From Roridomyces roridus (lineage: Eukaryota; Basidiomycota; Agaricomycetes; Agaricales; Mycenaceae): a stretch of 64,000 nucleotides of DNA. The stretch is from positions 310,001 through 374,000 of the forward strand of contig JARKIF010000013.1 in the NCBI GenBank assembly GCA_029378245.1, read 5' to 3'. Below the pieces are notes generated by a model. That model ran no database searches and was not told where the DNA came from. It worked only from the letters and a program-made list of their open reading frames with translations. Positions 1-10,641 of the stretch are shown here, piece by piece (within the stretch, counting starts at the first letter, position 1; each line of letters begins with the position of its first letter). A program made the translations under genes and the position numbers.

Positions 1-1
1 C

Positions 2-994
2 CGCCTTACCCGTTGGGTTGATAAATTCGGCAAAATGGAGGCCCCGTGCGTCACCATCCCCAATGGCGAGCCGTTCGATTGGATGTCGGTCCATAATTCA
101 GCATTTTCTTGTTATGCAACTCAAATCTCACCAGGTTCATGGGCAACCCCAAAATTCTGGAATTATGGCCGTCCTACGGGATCTCACCGGTACTCACACA
201 ATTCAAATGGTCTCCCCTCATCGCCCGTGCCCTCTCTCGAAACTACCACCTCCTCACCCTGGACCCTCACCCCCTCCCGCCCGCACTCATCTCCTCCTAC
301 ACACCACCACGAAAAGAAATTCCTGACTTAGGAAGTACATCCGCACCTTACCCCATCTCCTCCTTCTCCCCGTACCCAGCTGCCTCATCCCCCATCACCG
401 GCCTCCTCGCTCTACACGTCCGGCGCGGGGACTACGCCGAACACTGCCGAAACCTCGCCTCCTGGGGCTCGGGCTACAACGCCTGGAACACATTCGGCAG
501 TCCCGATGTGCGAGCCGCACACCCCACTCTTCCGGCGCTGCCAGATTACCTTGATGTACCAGACGGAATGTCCCACGAGGACGCTGCCTACGCACATTGT
601 TGGCCCACTGCGGAATCAATTGTTCAGCGCGCCCGCGTCGTACGCAAGGACTCCGTGTCGTCGGGCACTCAGCTCCGTGCAGTATACATCGCAACCAACG
701 GCGAGCCGCACTGGGTTGCAGACCTCGTAAGGCAGTTCAAGGCGGATGGTTGGGAACTCGTATCAACCTCGCTTGATATGAAGTTAACGCGGGATGAAAT
801 GGCGGTAGCGCAGGCTGTTGATATGAGTGTGCTCGTTGCGGCAGAAACTTTTATCGGCGTTGGGGTGTGTGCTGCCCTTGTCCGAGAATTGAAATTGATG
901 TTGATTCTTGATGTAGTTTTCCAGTCTTTCGTCGAATGTTGTCCAGATTCGATTGGCTGGTGGACGGAAGCCGGAAACCACCCACTTTTGGTAG
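2..994 (+). CDS. GDP-fucose protein O-fucosyltransferase-like protein, 5' partial
   Basis: The gene enters from the left edge. Exons 2..84, 135..864 and 917..994 join in frame to 296 residues plus stop. Seen: intron 85..134 (GT..CAG) restores DWMFMGNPKILELWPSYG. The motif HVRRGD (codons near 415-430) is the conserved HxRRGD nucleotide-sugar signature of the O-fucosyltransferase superfamily. The second intron 865..916 (GTGTGT..TAG) must be removed to give the family-like FIGVGFSSLSSNVV and a stop at 992; unspliced reading runs on to 1059 with unlike sequence. Known: such proteins are GT-B glycosyltransferases, usually acting in the secretory pathway. Inferred: the missing N-terminus would hold the start and any signal anchor. 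The donor substrate is assumed from the family. Fungal members are poorly characterised. Confidence 0.72.
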
Positions 995-3795
995 AAGTTA
1001 CGTCCCGCACTCGGGTGATTCGCTTTTCGTGTTGGGTAATGTTTAGCCCTGACGACTGAGACTGTAGGGAGTCCTGGCTGTCGGTAGAATACTGATTCGG
1101 GATATATTTCTTGCGCTGTGTGTTGTTGAGCTGCACAGAGTACAAAGGAGCTGGGTGGATCTCCCGTCGGACTGCTGTAGAAGATTGTGTGAATTATGTA
1201 GGTAAAAGTGCACCGCGACGATGGAGATTCCCTTGCTTCCCTTCTCATCGCTGGCGCTCGTTCCTGACCCTCCCTTTCTTGAGTCTGATTCGGAATTCTC
1301 CGACTTGACTGTCCAATCTGTTGAGAATCGAGCGGAGTATGATGTAAGTTGTTTGCAATCACAATCGTGTGAGGGATGTATGTGTTAGGGCAAACAGATG
1401 CCCTACGCCGTAGATTGCTGGGGCTTATATACTACATGGGAATGTATCTAGAATATTCTACAAAAGTCCAAAGAAGATTATCAGTAAGCAACGAAGAAAG
1501 TACTAGAAGGTTCCGGAGGTGGTGAGTCAGAACCGTGCCGAAATCCCGAAATCCCAACACAATCGCCTCGCCGGACTCTTTTCCGCACTGCTATAACAGA
1601 CTTCATCGAGTCAAGCGCGGAAAGGGAGTTTGAAATCAAATGAAATGGAGGAGGGTAACAATTGAACTTGTGTTCTTCTGGCAGTCTGCCTCCCTATCTG
1701 TCAGCCGAGACCTCGCCTGGCTACTCTATTTCACCAATGAGACAAAGTTCTGTCCAATATGGGTATCACTCAGCCGTAATCGTTTCTTCTCTATGAACGG
1801 CGTCTGCTATGTTCCGAGAGTTGGAATCTTGGATTTGGTCTCTTCCGAGTTGGATCCCCGTCTTCCTAAATGACCCGAAGCGGGCCCTTCCGTTCATTGT
1901 GGAATTGAGGCGAACCCACGCACGCAGTCTAAGAATACAAACAGGCGCATTTAGTCTCGGTGGGCGATTATGGACGTTCTTCTGTGATAGTTCGAGCCGT
2001 GGAAAATTCTTCGGAAGGTGTTGAAAGTCTCAACCACACTGACAAGGACACGGCTGTCTGCTCCAAGTTAAAAACCCAGGAGTGAGTCGGTCGGTGGTGA
2101 GATGCGGATCTCCTCCACGCAGTGCCGGTGTCCAGATCGAAACAATAAAGCCGCGCCCCAGTAGCAGTTGTACTTGTGAAGCAGTATGTTTTGATACAGC
2201 TGGTATGCTGATACGTCCCGACGGTCCGAAGGCGGCATTAGACATATAGATCCAGATACATTCCTACATCGGAGGGTAGAACTTTCCGCGTCCAGGTACA
2301 ATGTCGTGTCAAGGAGAATACGGTACCCAGTCCTGGCTGATTGGCCCAGCTACATACTCGATTCCAGGCAACACAAGTCCATCGGTGTCAGTCAAACCTT
2401 GGATCGACGGCAAACAAAAGTGTATATCGTTCAGCGACCGCGGCCTGACTGTTTGGGAGGCCGTACGCGACACGTTTGGCGGTGTGACTTGTCGATCCTT
2501 CAAAATTGACGGACGGGAGGAATGGAGTTGCTGTAAATAGTGTATTGGTCAGCAAGGAATCAACGGAGGGTAGAGTAGGCTGCTCACGAACCAAGAGAGG
2601 AGGTATGAGCAACAAGGGTGTCGGTAGCTGGTAGGACATTGGGCGCCATGATCCGTATTACTCATTGTCCAGAGTTGTGTGTGGTGGCCTGAGACAGTGT
2701 GTATTGAGCTGACCGTTCCTATCCGCCCAGATTACGATCAAGGTTCTTGAGTCCAAGAAGTACGCGGTGGGCAGGCAGCAATGGATGATTTGGGGGTCTG
2801 GACGGCGCGGCAGTTACTCCGGATGCTTCCGTGTCTGCCAATCTGGTGCATTGGAAAGATCGCAGTGCAGCCAAGGGGGTCCGTGGAGATGACAGACGTC
2901 GGCTGAGGGTTTCAACAAAGAAATTTCATTATGCACCGAAGGTGATGACACATTGAAAGAATAGAATCGTTCGGGGCAAGAGATTCATTCAGGGGACAGG
3001 GGAGGTCTTTATCGACTCGGAAGGAAAATATGCCCGAGGTGGGCGTGCTGGCTACGTTCGAGCAGGCGCACTAGATGCGTCGGGCCTGGACGCGCCCACG
3101 AGGCAAGGACCAGATGAATTAGCGATCAGGCCGCGTAGGAAGCCAGGACCCGTCTTACCTTGTCTTGCCAGCGTCTTCTGGTTATCTTCGTTTACATGGA
3201 TGGTTCATAGTGCTGCCAGCGTACGTCGTTCCAGCCGAGCAGGAGAGCAGAGCGGGAGCTTCAGAAGCAGTGGTGGCGGGCGGTGACAGGCGGTCCATCA
3301 GGGATTACATAACATTGGACTGCTTGCACCGCTCCTCCTCCTCCTTGTCGCTCGAGTCTGTCCAGGCGTTTCCTCCGGGGTCCCACGACCAAAGTGCTCG
3401 CGGATCTGTCTCATCAACGCCAGGACCTTCGGCTTTGACCTTTTCTTGGACACGAGGATGTGTCGGGATGTCGAGGAAACCTGGGGCAGGGAACGCCGTA
3501 TGTGTCTACGTCAATTGCCGGGCTCTGACTTCCTGAGCGTATATTGAGGGTGTTTCGTCCCACGGGCGGACCAGGTGGCTCGTCGGATATTGTATACTGG
3601 CATCACCGAGGTCTACATCCGACGATAGCCCTGGTCACGCAGATCGGTGTTCTCTCTCTCTACCCCAACGACGTCCGGAATCTACATAGCCAAATGCGCT
3701 TGTTTAATATCTTGTCGTGAAACCCGCAGGAACGAACAAGGCTACGCCGTCATCAACCCCCCTTCCCGGACCCGTGCTAGTTTTTCCAGAATCCG
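995..3795. other. Intergenic, no supported gene
   Basis: About 2.8 kb. Open frames here are all under 125 codons, overlap each other on both strands and show no recognisable domain or signal. The left part is the 3' flank of the fucosyltransferase-like gene; the right end is the promoter of the fruit-body-type gene. I see no tandem repeat or transposon terminus. Confidence 0.5.
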
Positions 3796-3803
3796 TATAA
3801 AAG
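3796..3803 (+). promoter_or_regulatory. TATA box of the fruit-body-type gene
   Basis: TATAAAAG lies about 40 nt upstream of the first ATG (3844) in an otherwise C/T-rich leader, a spacing that fits a strong TATA-type fungal promoter with a very short 5' UTR. Confidence 0.6.
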
Positions 3804-3843
3804 CCAGCATTATATTTCACTGTCAGCATCCCAACTTCCTCCA

Positions 3844-5830
3844 ATGCCTTCGCCGATGCGCTTCCTCGCCCTTGCTTCTCTCTTCTTGTGTGCGTTTCCA
3901 TCCATCCCATCTCTTCCCAGTATCACTTACCATGGCTACCAGCCGTCTCTGCCGTCGTGCCCCCAGGCAAGCAAGGCGCCTTGGACCAACCCGTGGATGA
4001 CACCCCCGCCCCCACTCCCGACAACGACGCCATCGCCGACACCGCCGGCCAGGTGAATCAAAAGAGCTCCGTCCCCGTTACCGCTGTCCCCAGCGACAAC
4101 GTCCCGGCCACCACTGTCACTGCCCTCGACGGCGACCTTGTCAATGCCACGGTCGCCAGCGTTGTCGACTCGAGCCGCCGCCGCCGGAAGCGTCAGAGCT
4201 CCCAGCCGGGCGAGTATGTCGAGGTCTTTTATCCCCTCGCCCCCGGCGTCCATGATGCATCCATCGAGGGTACGTTTCCCGCACCTCCGAGGCGACAAAC
4301 AACCCACTGAATAGTGCAGGTACGGCTTACTTGACCTACACGGTCGTGAACAACGCGACCTACAACGTGAAGGACTGTCTCGCGTTCTGTGACAAGGTTG
4401 ACGGCTGCGGTGTGTTTTGGCTATTTCTATCTTCATCTCATGACCTGACCGCGCGTGCAGAATTCGTCAACTTGTACTACGAATACAACAACGAGCTGCT
4501 CGACTTTGTCTTCTCCGAAAAGTCCAACCTCAAGTGTGCGGCGTACGGCGATATCCACACTGCTGCCGAGAAGACCAATTTCGGTGGGCAGGCATCATAT
4601 CCTCAGGTCTGTCCGTGCCATGACGCGTCGTATTTATATCTAACCCGGGCGTAGGTCGGCAATGAGACGGTGCCTCTCACGTACATCACGCAGAGCAGTG
4701 GTTGGGCAGCCAAGGATCTCACTGACCCTGCGACTCCTGAGGGATTCTCATTGGTATTTGGACCCACTGGTGGAGCGAACAATGCGCCCGGGGTGCGTGG
4801 ATCCTTTCTTGTCTTCTTCTATTCCTCCATCTTCTTGTGCTTCCATCTTCCGCCTTCCGTTCTGTATCGCATGCGGCCCGAGCGTGCCTTCCGCTCTCCG
4901 TTTCGCACCTCTCTTGTTACCTCACACTTCCTTCGGAAGCGTCCGATCCCTCAGCTTCATCTACCTTACCCTCGAGACGTCCTTCATTCTTCCTTCATCC
5001 TCCCTGCCATTTATCGTTTCTCCGTCTCATTTCATCCTCGCTGACCTCATACGCAGTACATGGGTTTCGCCTTCCTGGACCGGTACGACCCCGAGGCTTG
5101 CGCTGCTCTCTGTAACGGCCGCGGCTACGACCCAGTCGGCGGCGTGTGCCAATACTTCAACATCTGGCGTGCAGTCGTTGATGGCGTGCCCACGACCTAC
5201 ACTTGCTCCATGGTGCGTTTTTGCGCTCTTCCCGATGACCCTGACTCTAATACGCTTCCTCTGCAGTACTACCTTGTCGCAGACAACTCGACTGCAGTGA
5301 ACTTTGGCCAGGGCGACCTCGTTGTGACCCTCTCTCGTGGGTATGCCCGCGACTCTGTCGTCATCGACGGCGGCTTCGAGGGATTCACCGAGTGCGACGA
5401 CTTCTGCTTCGTCACCTCTTACACCAACTGGGTCGGCACCTCCAAGGCCGGTGGGGATGAGGATGCCACCATCTTCTTCTTCAACCAGTACGCGCACACT
5501 GGGCACGGTTCGGGTTTGCTTGGCGCGGCGTTTGGCGATGACAGCGACTCGGGGACGCTCACTCCCGCACAACCCCTCAAGACCAAGGCTGGGCGCAACT
5601 ACGTCGTGCAGGTGTTTGTTAACAACGCCTTTTCGGGCGCGCAGCTCGAGGCGCCGGCGGTTGTGAATGTCCTGTGGAATGGTAAGGTTGTTGGATCGGT
5701 CAAGGGATTCCAGCAGTACACCCCGGAGCAGTTCAATGTTGTTGGGACTGGGTATGATGTTCTTGCGTTTGAGGGTGGTGCGGCGCCGGCCTGGTCGTTC
5801 ATTGACGATGTCTTTGTGGCGCTGCTTTGA
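3844..5830 (+). CDS. Secreted fruit-body-type protein with Cys-paired middle domain and Kex2-like site
   Basis: Seven exons, 3844..3889, 3943..4269, 4320..4409, 4461..4606, 4655..4792, 5057..5212 and 5267..5830, join to 488 residues. Residues 1-20 form a signal peptide (start could also be the second ATG, 3856). A low-complexity pro-region ends in RRRRKR near residue 107, a Kex2/furin-type site. The mature part has paired cysteine segments (CLAFCDKVDGC and CAALCNGRG..C) recalling a PAN/apple-like fold, then a C-terminal beta-rich region ending in FIDDVFVALL that looks carbohydrate-binding. The overall sequence matches what I recall as agaricomycete 'fruit-body specific gene A' proteins; that name is from memory. 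The fifth intron is unusually long (264 nt, pyrimidine-rich); the sixth is 54 nt with no stop, so its retention would stay in frame. Probably secreted or wall-associated; no catalytic motif is evident. Confidence 0.8.
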
Positions 5831-6561
5831 TGGATATGTACTTTTCTTGCTTTCATCGACTTTCACGTATATGAATAGGTTAATGGGGGACTTTGTTTGA
5901 AAAAGGGTGGTTGATTTTGCTACCAGCTTGATGTACTTGCCAGTTGAACAGTGTTGATTTACTTGTGCTCCGCGCGTCCGAGTCGGCCCTCTAGAACTCT
6001 CTTCAACTGTATCAGACCACTCGAAAGCGCCAATGTACTTCCTACAAATCTGACGACCCAGAAGAACGATTCACCGTCGTCGATGACGGTGAGTTTGGAA
6101 TTGACAGATGTCTATAAAGTTTTCGGAACAGTCCCAGATCCCACCCAGATCCACGCCGACAGGGAATGGGGCCTTGACGACTAGAGTATAAGTCAGCACT
6201 GCAAGTCGTACATGATACCTCTAAAAACCAACTGCGAATCCCCGGAGCAGACTCCCAAAAGCACTAGGGTGAAGTAGTAGAATGGACAAGGTTATTTCGG
6301 CTCACGACTTCTTCATGGACCAACACCGGATCGAACAGTGGTCGACAGACAGTGGATGAGTAACTGAATGCATGAGCTTGTGCCAGATGTCCAAGTCAGT
6401 ACATCGGTTGAGTACAGACCATGCTCGGGCATCTCGGGGACGTTCAGGACTTTGAACCATGCATGGTCCATGGAAATAGTTCCAAGGCAACATTTCCCAA
6501 GCCAAAATTATACTGATTAAAATGGTTTTAAGGTATCATACACAAAAAACACATGACTGGT
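5831..6561. other. Intergenic between convergent genes
   Basis: The 3' flanks of the fruit-body-type gene and the Zn2Cys6 gene meet here. Only short overlapping frames are present and I can support no feature. Confidence 0.5.
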
Positions 6562-7456
6562 TCAAAAGCTATCTTCGGCCCTCGTAGTTACGCTGATTCC
6601 AGGGACTAAACTAGTCAGCTGCAACTCGAACATTTGGGCACAACACTTACTCATATTGTTGTGGGTCATCCATGTCTCCTCCCTCCTGCTCGGCGCAGTA
6701 CTGGTACGCATATGGCGTATTCCAGACGCTCAGTGCCGCGGGGTCCGCTCCCGGAGCGCTGCTGTATGGCCCCGTATGTATCGGCGCGGCCCAATGTGGA
6801 TCATGATATCTTGGTTGATTCTGATGGTGCATCGCCGGTATCCCATATTCGAACGCTTCCGTGACGGTATTCGGATTTATATCCAACGCTGGTAAGGGCT
6901 GCCCGTGGTACCGCGGTCTATGTCCCGGTGGGGGCGGCCCAGTATACGGTAACTGGGGTACGGGCGGGGGTGGAGGCCGTGCATGGCCATGCGGAGCCGT
7001 GGGATTCCAAAACCCTGTACTTTCGGCATGCGAGGCAGTGGCTGGATTCACGGGTGGATTCGAAGTCGTTAAAGGTGGGAAGGGCTGCCCCTGGTACCGA
7101 GGTCTCTCCCCTGGCGGAGGAGGTGGGGTGTAAGGTAACGGTGGTGGCATAGAATACCGCTCCTGCTCCTCGGCGGTGGACGGTGGGTACTCGCACACAA
7201 GCTTTCGTTTGAAGCAACGCTCGCAGGGATTCCCGGGCGTCGCCGCCGAGCACTACATGTTCAACCACATGATCAGCACGGTGCCTTGAGACCGATGCAG
7301 CCAGAAATTTATTGCTTACTTTCACTTTCCGGTGTCTGCAATTCGTACATGCTATAGGTCGCAGCTTTTCGGTGGGTGGAGAGGTCGGAAAAAGTCACGT
7401 TGCACACTTGAGGTTGAATTGTTGCTTAGGTTGTATTTCTGGGGTAGAATGACCAT
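6562..7456 (-). CDS. Zn(II)2Cys6 transcription factor with proline-rich tail
   Basis: Proposed exons on the minus strand: 7456..7406, 7364..7320, 7252..6651 and 6610..6562, giving 248 residues. The zinc cluster only appears after splicing: ACTNCRHRKVK from the second exon joins, across intron 7319..7253 (GTAAGC..TAG), to CSAATPGNPCERCFKRKLVCEY. This places six cysteines with the spacing of fungal binuclear-cluster DNA-binding domains. The rest is rich in proline, with two related blocks (PPPPPGERPRYQGQPFP and PPPPGHRPRYHGQPLP), probably an activation or interaction region. The last intron 6650..6611 has a GTAAGT donor and CTGAC branch; without it the protein stops at 6647. The first exon is the weakest part: a second donor (GTGTGC) would give a slightly different N-terminus. 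No middle homology region is present, so it is a small regulator. Targets are unknown. Confidence 0.72.
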
Positions 7457-7990
7457 ACTGTCCCACCTTATATACATGGCCTTTGCACAGACCGACGAAA
7501 TGAGTCGACGAAAAACTCCCGTGTGCGGCGCCCATCGGCATCACAAGTCATCTCGCGTCGGGTTGAGTTTCAACACAGTGATGGCCGAACACGAATTGAA
7601 TTCAGACCAATGTGGGTCCCTGAGGCAGATCTCTTGTGAGACCGGAAGAAAGTCAATCAAGAAGTCGCTTGAGATCCAATTCGTTGATTCCGTGTGGGCG
7701 CCGCGGAAAGCAATGCTCGAGCGCGGCGACCTGTGCTACAAATGTGGGCGACTGTTGCGTTTCAGCCACAATCACTAAATTGGCGATGCCGTGCTTGTTT
7801 TGCCGGGGAAGTCTGTCCGGTTGAATCCGAAGACGTACATAATCCATTTTGTTGGACCTGGAAAAACGGGTGCCAGAGAGATTGAACAAAGGCAGCAAAA
7901 GAGAACGGGTTGGGTTTCCACAAGTTGAGGGACGCACGGAGTTGAATGGTGAAACGGTGATTAGTGCCCAGAGCAAAGTCCAAAAAAAAG
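7457..7990. other. Intergenic, between Zn2Cys6 gene and tRNA-Pro
   Basis: About 530 nt. Contains a TATATAAG-like element on the minus strand (about 7467-7475), only 11-19 nt before the proposed ATG of the Zn2Cys6 gene, which is too close to be trusted as its TATA box. No other feature seen. Confidence 0.4.
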
Positions 7991-8073
7991 GGACCCAACC
8001 GCGATTCGAACGCGGGGCCACACCCAGGTAGAAAACTCCCTAAGGGTGTATCATACCTCTAGACCATTGGGTC
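7991..8073 (-). tRNA. tRNA-Pro(AGG) with 11-nt intron
   Basis: On the minus strand GACCCAA at the 5' end pairs perfectly with TTGGGTC at the 3' end, followed by discriminator C. The D arm reads GTCTAGAGGTATGAT, close to the usual eukaryotic proline D arm. The anticodon stem is CACCC/GGGTG with loop TTAGGGT interrupted after position 37 by AGTTTTCTACC (8037..8027). The T arm is CCGCG-TTCGAAT-CGCGG. A run of eight T follows the 3' end and fits a Pol III terminator. An alternative fold with anticodon TAG (Leu) leaves worse stems and lacks a long variable arm, so proline is preferred. Confidence 0.88.
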
Positions 8074-8773
8074 GGGCCGAGAGGGGTCTCGCACAGGCAG
8101 CCGCATGATACTAATGATGAGTCCCACCCTGCGGCGACTGCATGATTCCAGGACCCATCGCCGCGGGGGATCTAGCACACCACAACATGTACGTACTTAC
8201 GGTTATACGTTGCAATATATTATCTCACATTGTTGCGATCGCTGGTCGGGACTCGGCGAGAGCCAATGCGCGTTCACCCCAAGAATCGAGTTGAGTCCCC
8301 CGTAGGCAGACTCTGATTCCCTCTGACTCATCTGTACAATTCTATTGAAAGCGCACGTCACAAACGACCTGCCGGTGGAGACCAGTAAGTATCCGCCCTT
8401 GTAACTCAAAATGTTTTTCTACGATTGGTTGCTATTCTCCAGCTGAAGCATCATTTGAATCGTAGCAGCCGCCTGCGCCGCCGCATCGCGTCGTGACAAC
8501 TGAACCGAGGTCTACCAAGTTGACGTCGTGAGGCGTGAGTCTATAACAGAGGAAATTTGAGACTCACACATGAATGAGCGTCACACAGTCCCGTGGACCC
8601 CAGGCCTATGTGCAAATGGTTGTGATTGGGTAGCCTGTGAACCGTGTACTCTGGCACGGGGCATTTATGCAGGAGACGGGGCGGTCGGATGTGGACGGTT
8701 GTCAAGCTCGAAGGGAGGTCGCCCTGGTCGAGGACAGAGGATAGGATGATGAGCATGTCCTAGCGGTGCTGGC
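8074..8773. other. Intergenic, no supported gene
   Basis: About 700 nt between tRNA-Pro and the F-box gene. Short overlapping frames only; no repeat or signal recognised. Confidence 0.45.
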
Positions 8774-10255
8774 TCAGCAAGTAAATCGGCAACGGAATAC
8801 AGTACTTGCCCGATAGCTAGATGGATTTGCCTGGGTTGCGGTCTGGTGTGAAGGTCAGAGAAATTCGAACGAGATTTCACACACCGACAGACTCACGGTT
8901 TCACCGTCGTCCTCGCAGTCAGACAGATACTCGGGCGGGAGATCATCAAACGCAGTTTCGTCGTCGAATTTCGGGACTCGCGTGTCCTCCACAGGTTGAT
9001 TCACTCCCCCAATAACGCGTGCAATGCCCGCAACCCGCCTATCATGTACATCCAGCACCAACTCAACAAGGGCAGGGCAAAACGTCGCGACCAGCTGCAG
9101 CGCATCGGACGTTGATTCGGTTTCTGGCAATGCAAGGGATCGGATATCCGTTGTGCTGCCACGCGAAACCTGGACAAGTAATTCCTTGATATTGTCCGTA
9201 GATATCGGCAGACCACCGCCTTTGCTGAGCGCCGTCACGGAGCCGATAGGACGGCTCGCAGCGAATGCGCTGATTGCATCCCACGGCGCTGTGAGAGCCT
9301 GAAGCAGGGGGGCGGCGGTTTGAGGTGGTGGCGCGATCGGGAGAGATGTATTTCGATGCAACGAAGGGATAACCAGTGATTGGAGGATGGGGCAACGTTG
9401 GAGAAGGTGCAAGAGTTCGGTAATGTCAATGTCCCGGTACAACTCCAGGTGTTGGAGGACGGAGAAGGTGCTGGTGCTGAATCCCCTGAGGAGCGAGGAC
9501 GCCGTCGAGGCATCCGGTAGAGCCAAATGTAGGAGATGTTCCGGATGGACGAGACGGAGACTGCGGGTTCTATCGCCTGTTGCCGCCGCCCGAAGGAGCG
9601 CAGTCTTTCTTCGAGGCCAGCAACTCGTGAATCGCTGCACGTTCAGAAGAGCGCCATCCGGCGGAGAGATTTCACAGCCCTCCATGATGAGCTCCTCCAA
9701 TTTCGACAATGACTGCAGTGTCGCTCGGAGGCCAGCGTCCATGGTGACACCCTGGATGCTCAAGGAGACGAGGTTTGAATACGCCCCGAGCTTCGCCAGG
9801 AACGTGGTGATGAGTCGTTCGCGGAGAGTATTGAACACGCCGATGTGTTGGATGTGTGAGAAATCATGGTTGCCCAGAGGCATCATACGTCGGTGTAGGA
9901 ACATCCTGAGGGCTTCCTGTGCGGGAGGAGGGAAAGACCATTGTTGCACCAGAGGCACAAAGACGCCCACTTTCCAAGAGATGACATGTAAGGCGTGCAA
10001 CGGAGACGCCGCCAACGAATCAAAGCGCAGCGACATTCGATGCAAGTGGTGAACGTAATGGATCCAGTTGTCATGGTCGAGGCCTTCAACTAGCGCTGGG
10101 ACGTCGGCGCTTTGGTGCGAGAGCAGTACCGGGAAGCAGATGGAGCGGAAGAGTCGGCATACGAGTGCGAGGCGACGGAGCTGACGACGGGAGCAATACG
10201 CCCAGCAGACAAACCAGAGCTCCACGGGGAGCATGTACAGGTAAGGGATAGTCAT
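8774..10255 (-). CDS. F-box/LRR-type protein
   Basis: Exons 10255..8897 and 8842..8774 give 475 residues. The protein opens with LPVELWFVCWAYCSRRQLRRLALVCRLF-like residues (first 19 typical of an F-box: L-P-x-E-L-W start, then LALVCR), which in the family binds Skp1 in SCF ubiquitin ligases. The following 350 residues show leucine-rich spacing (LSKLEELIMEGCEI, LQHLELYRDIDITELLHLL, CPALVELVLDVHD), fitting a degenerate LRR substrate-binding surface. The end is acidic (DDETAFDDLPPEYLSDCEDD). The frame extends upstream to 10426, but the ATG at 10255 directly before the F-box is the better start. Without the terminal intron (8896..8843, GTGAGT..CAG) the protein stops at 8855. The substrate is unknown; such F-box genes are abundant and variable in agaricomycetes. 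Confidence 0.72.
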
Positions 10256-10641
10256 GCCTGCCAGGGAAGCGACGTTAAAACCGGACGCAGCCAGGTACAG
10301 AGCTGGCACACACCGCAGGCTCCTGTAAGTTGTCGCTGGTCCAATGGAGGGTAACTGTTTGTGGAGGCTCAGCCGCCTGAAGAGGCTGGGCCTTGAATGT
10401 GGGAAAGGACAAGGGGCTCTTGTCATGGGATCAGATGCAACACTGCCACATGCACCGCCTTACTGCTCCCGATAGCCCCAACACTTGCCCGACGCGGGCT
10501 ATGTCTCTCTCACCGAGTCTGATACTTCTTGCGTACTTGGTTGCTTGCAGTATGGTCAAGGAGAATCTTGTGTTTTCAACTTTTTCCGCAGGATGCAACA
10601 AAATAAGTAAAATTAAGCCAATACTAAACAACTACTAACTA
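10256..10641. other. Intergenic between F-box gene and DUF6535 gene
   Basis: About 390 nt, both neighbours on the minus strand. It serves as the F-box promoter side and the DUF6535 gene 3' flank. No TATA box recognised. Confidence 0.45.

Noticed and set aside
5027..5866. 279-codon frame antisense to the fruit-body-type gene
   Set aside because: It mirrors the high-GC coding exons of the plus-strand gene and has no domain; the spliced sense gene explains the sequence.
7461..7475. TATATAAG as TATA box of the Zn2Cys6 gene
   Set aside because: Only about 11-19 nt before the proposed ATG, too close for a functional TATA-to-start distance.
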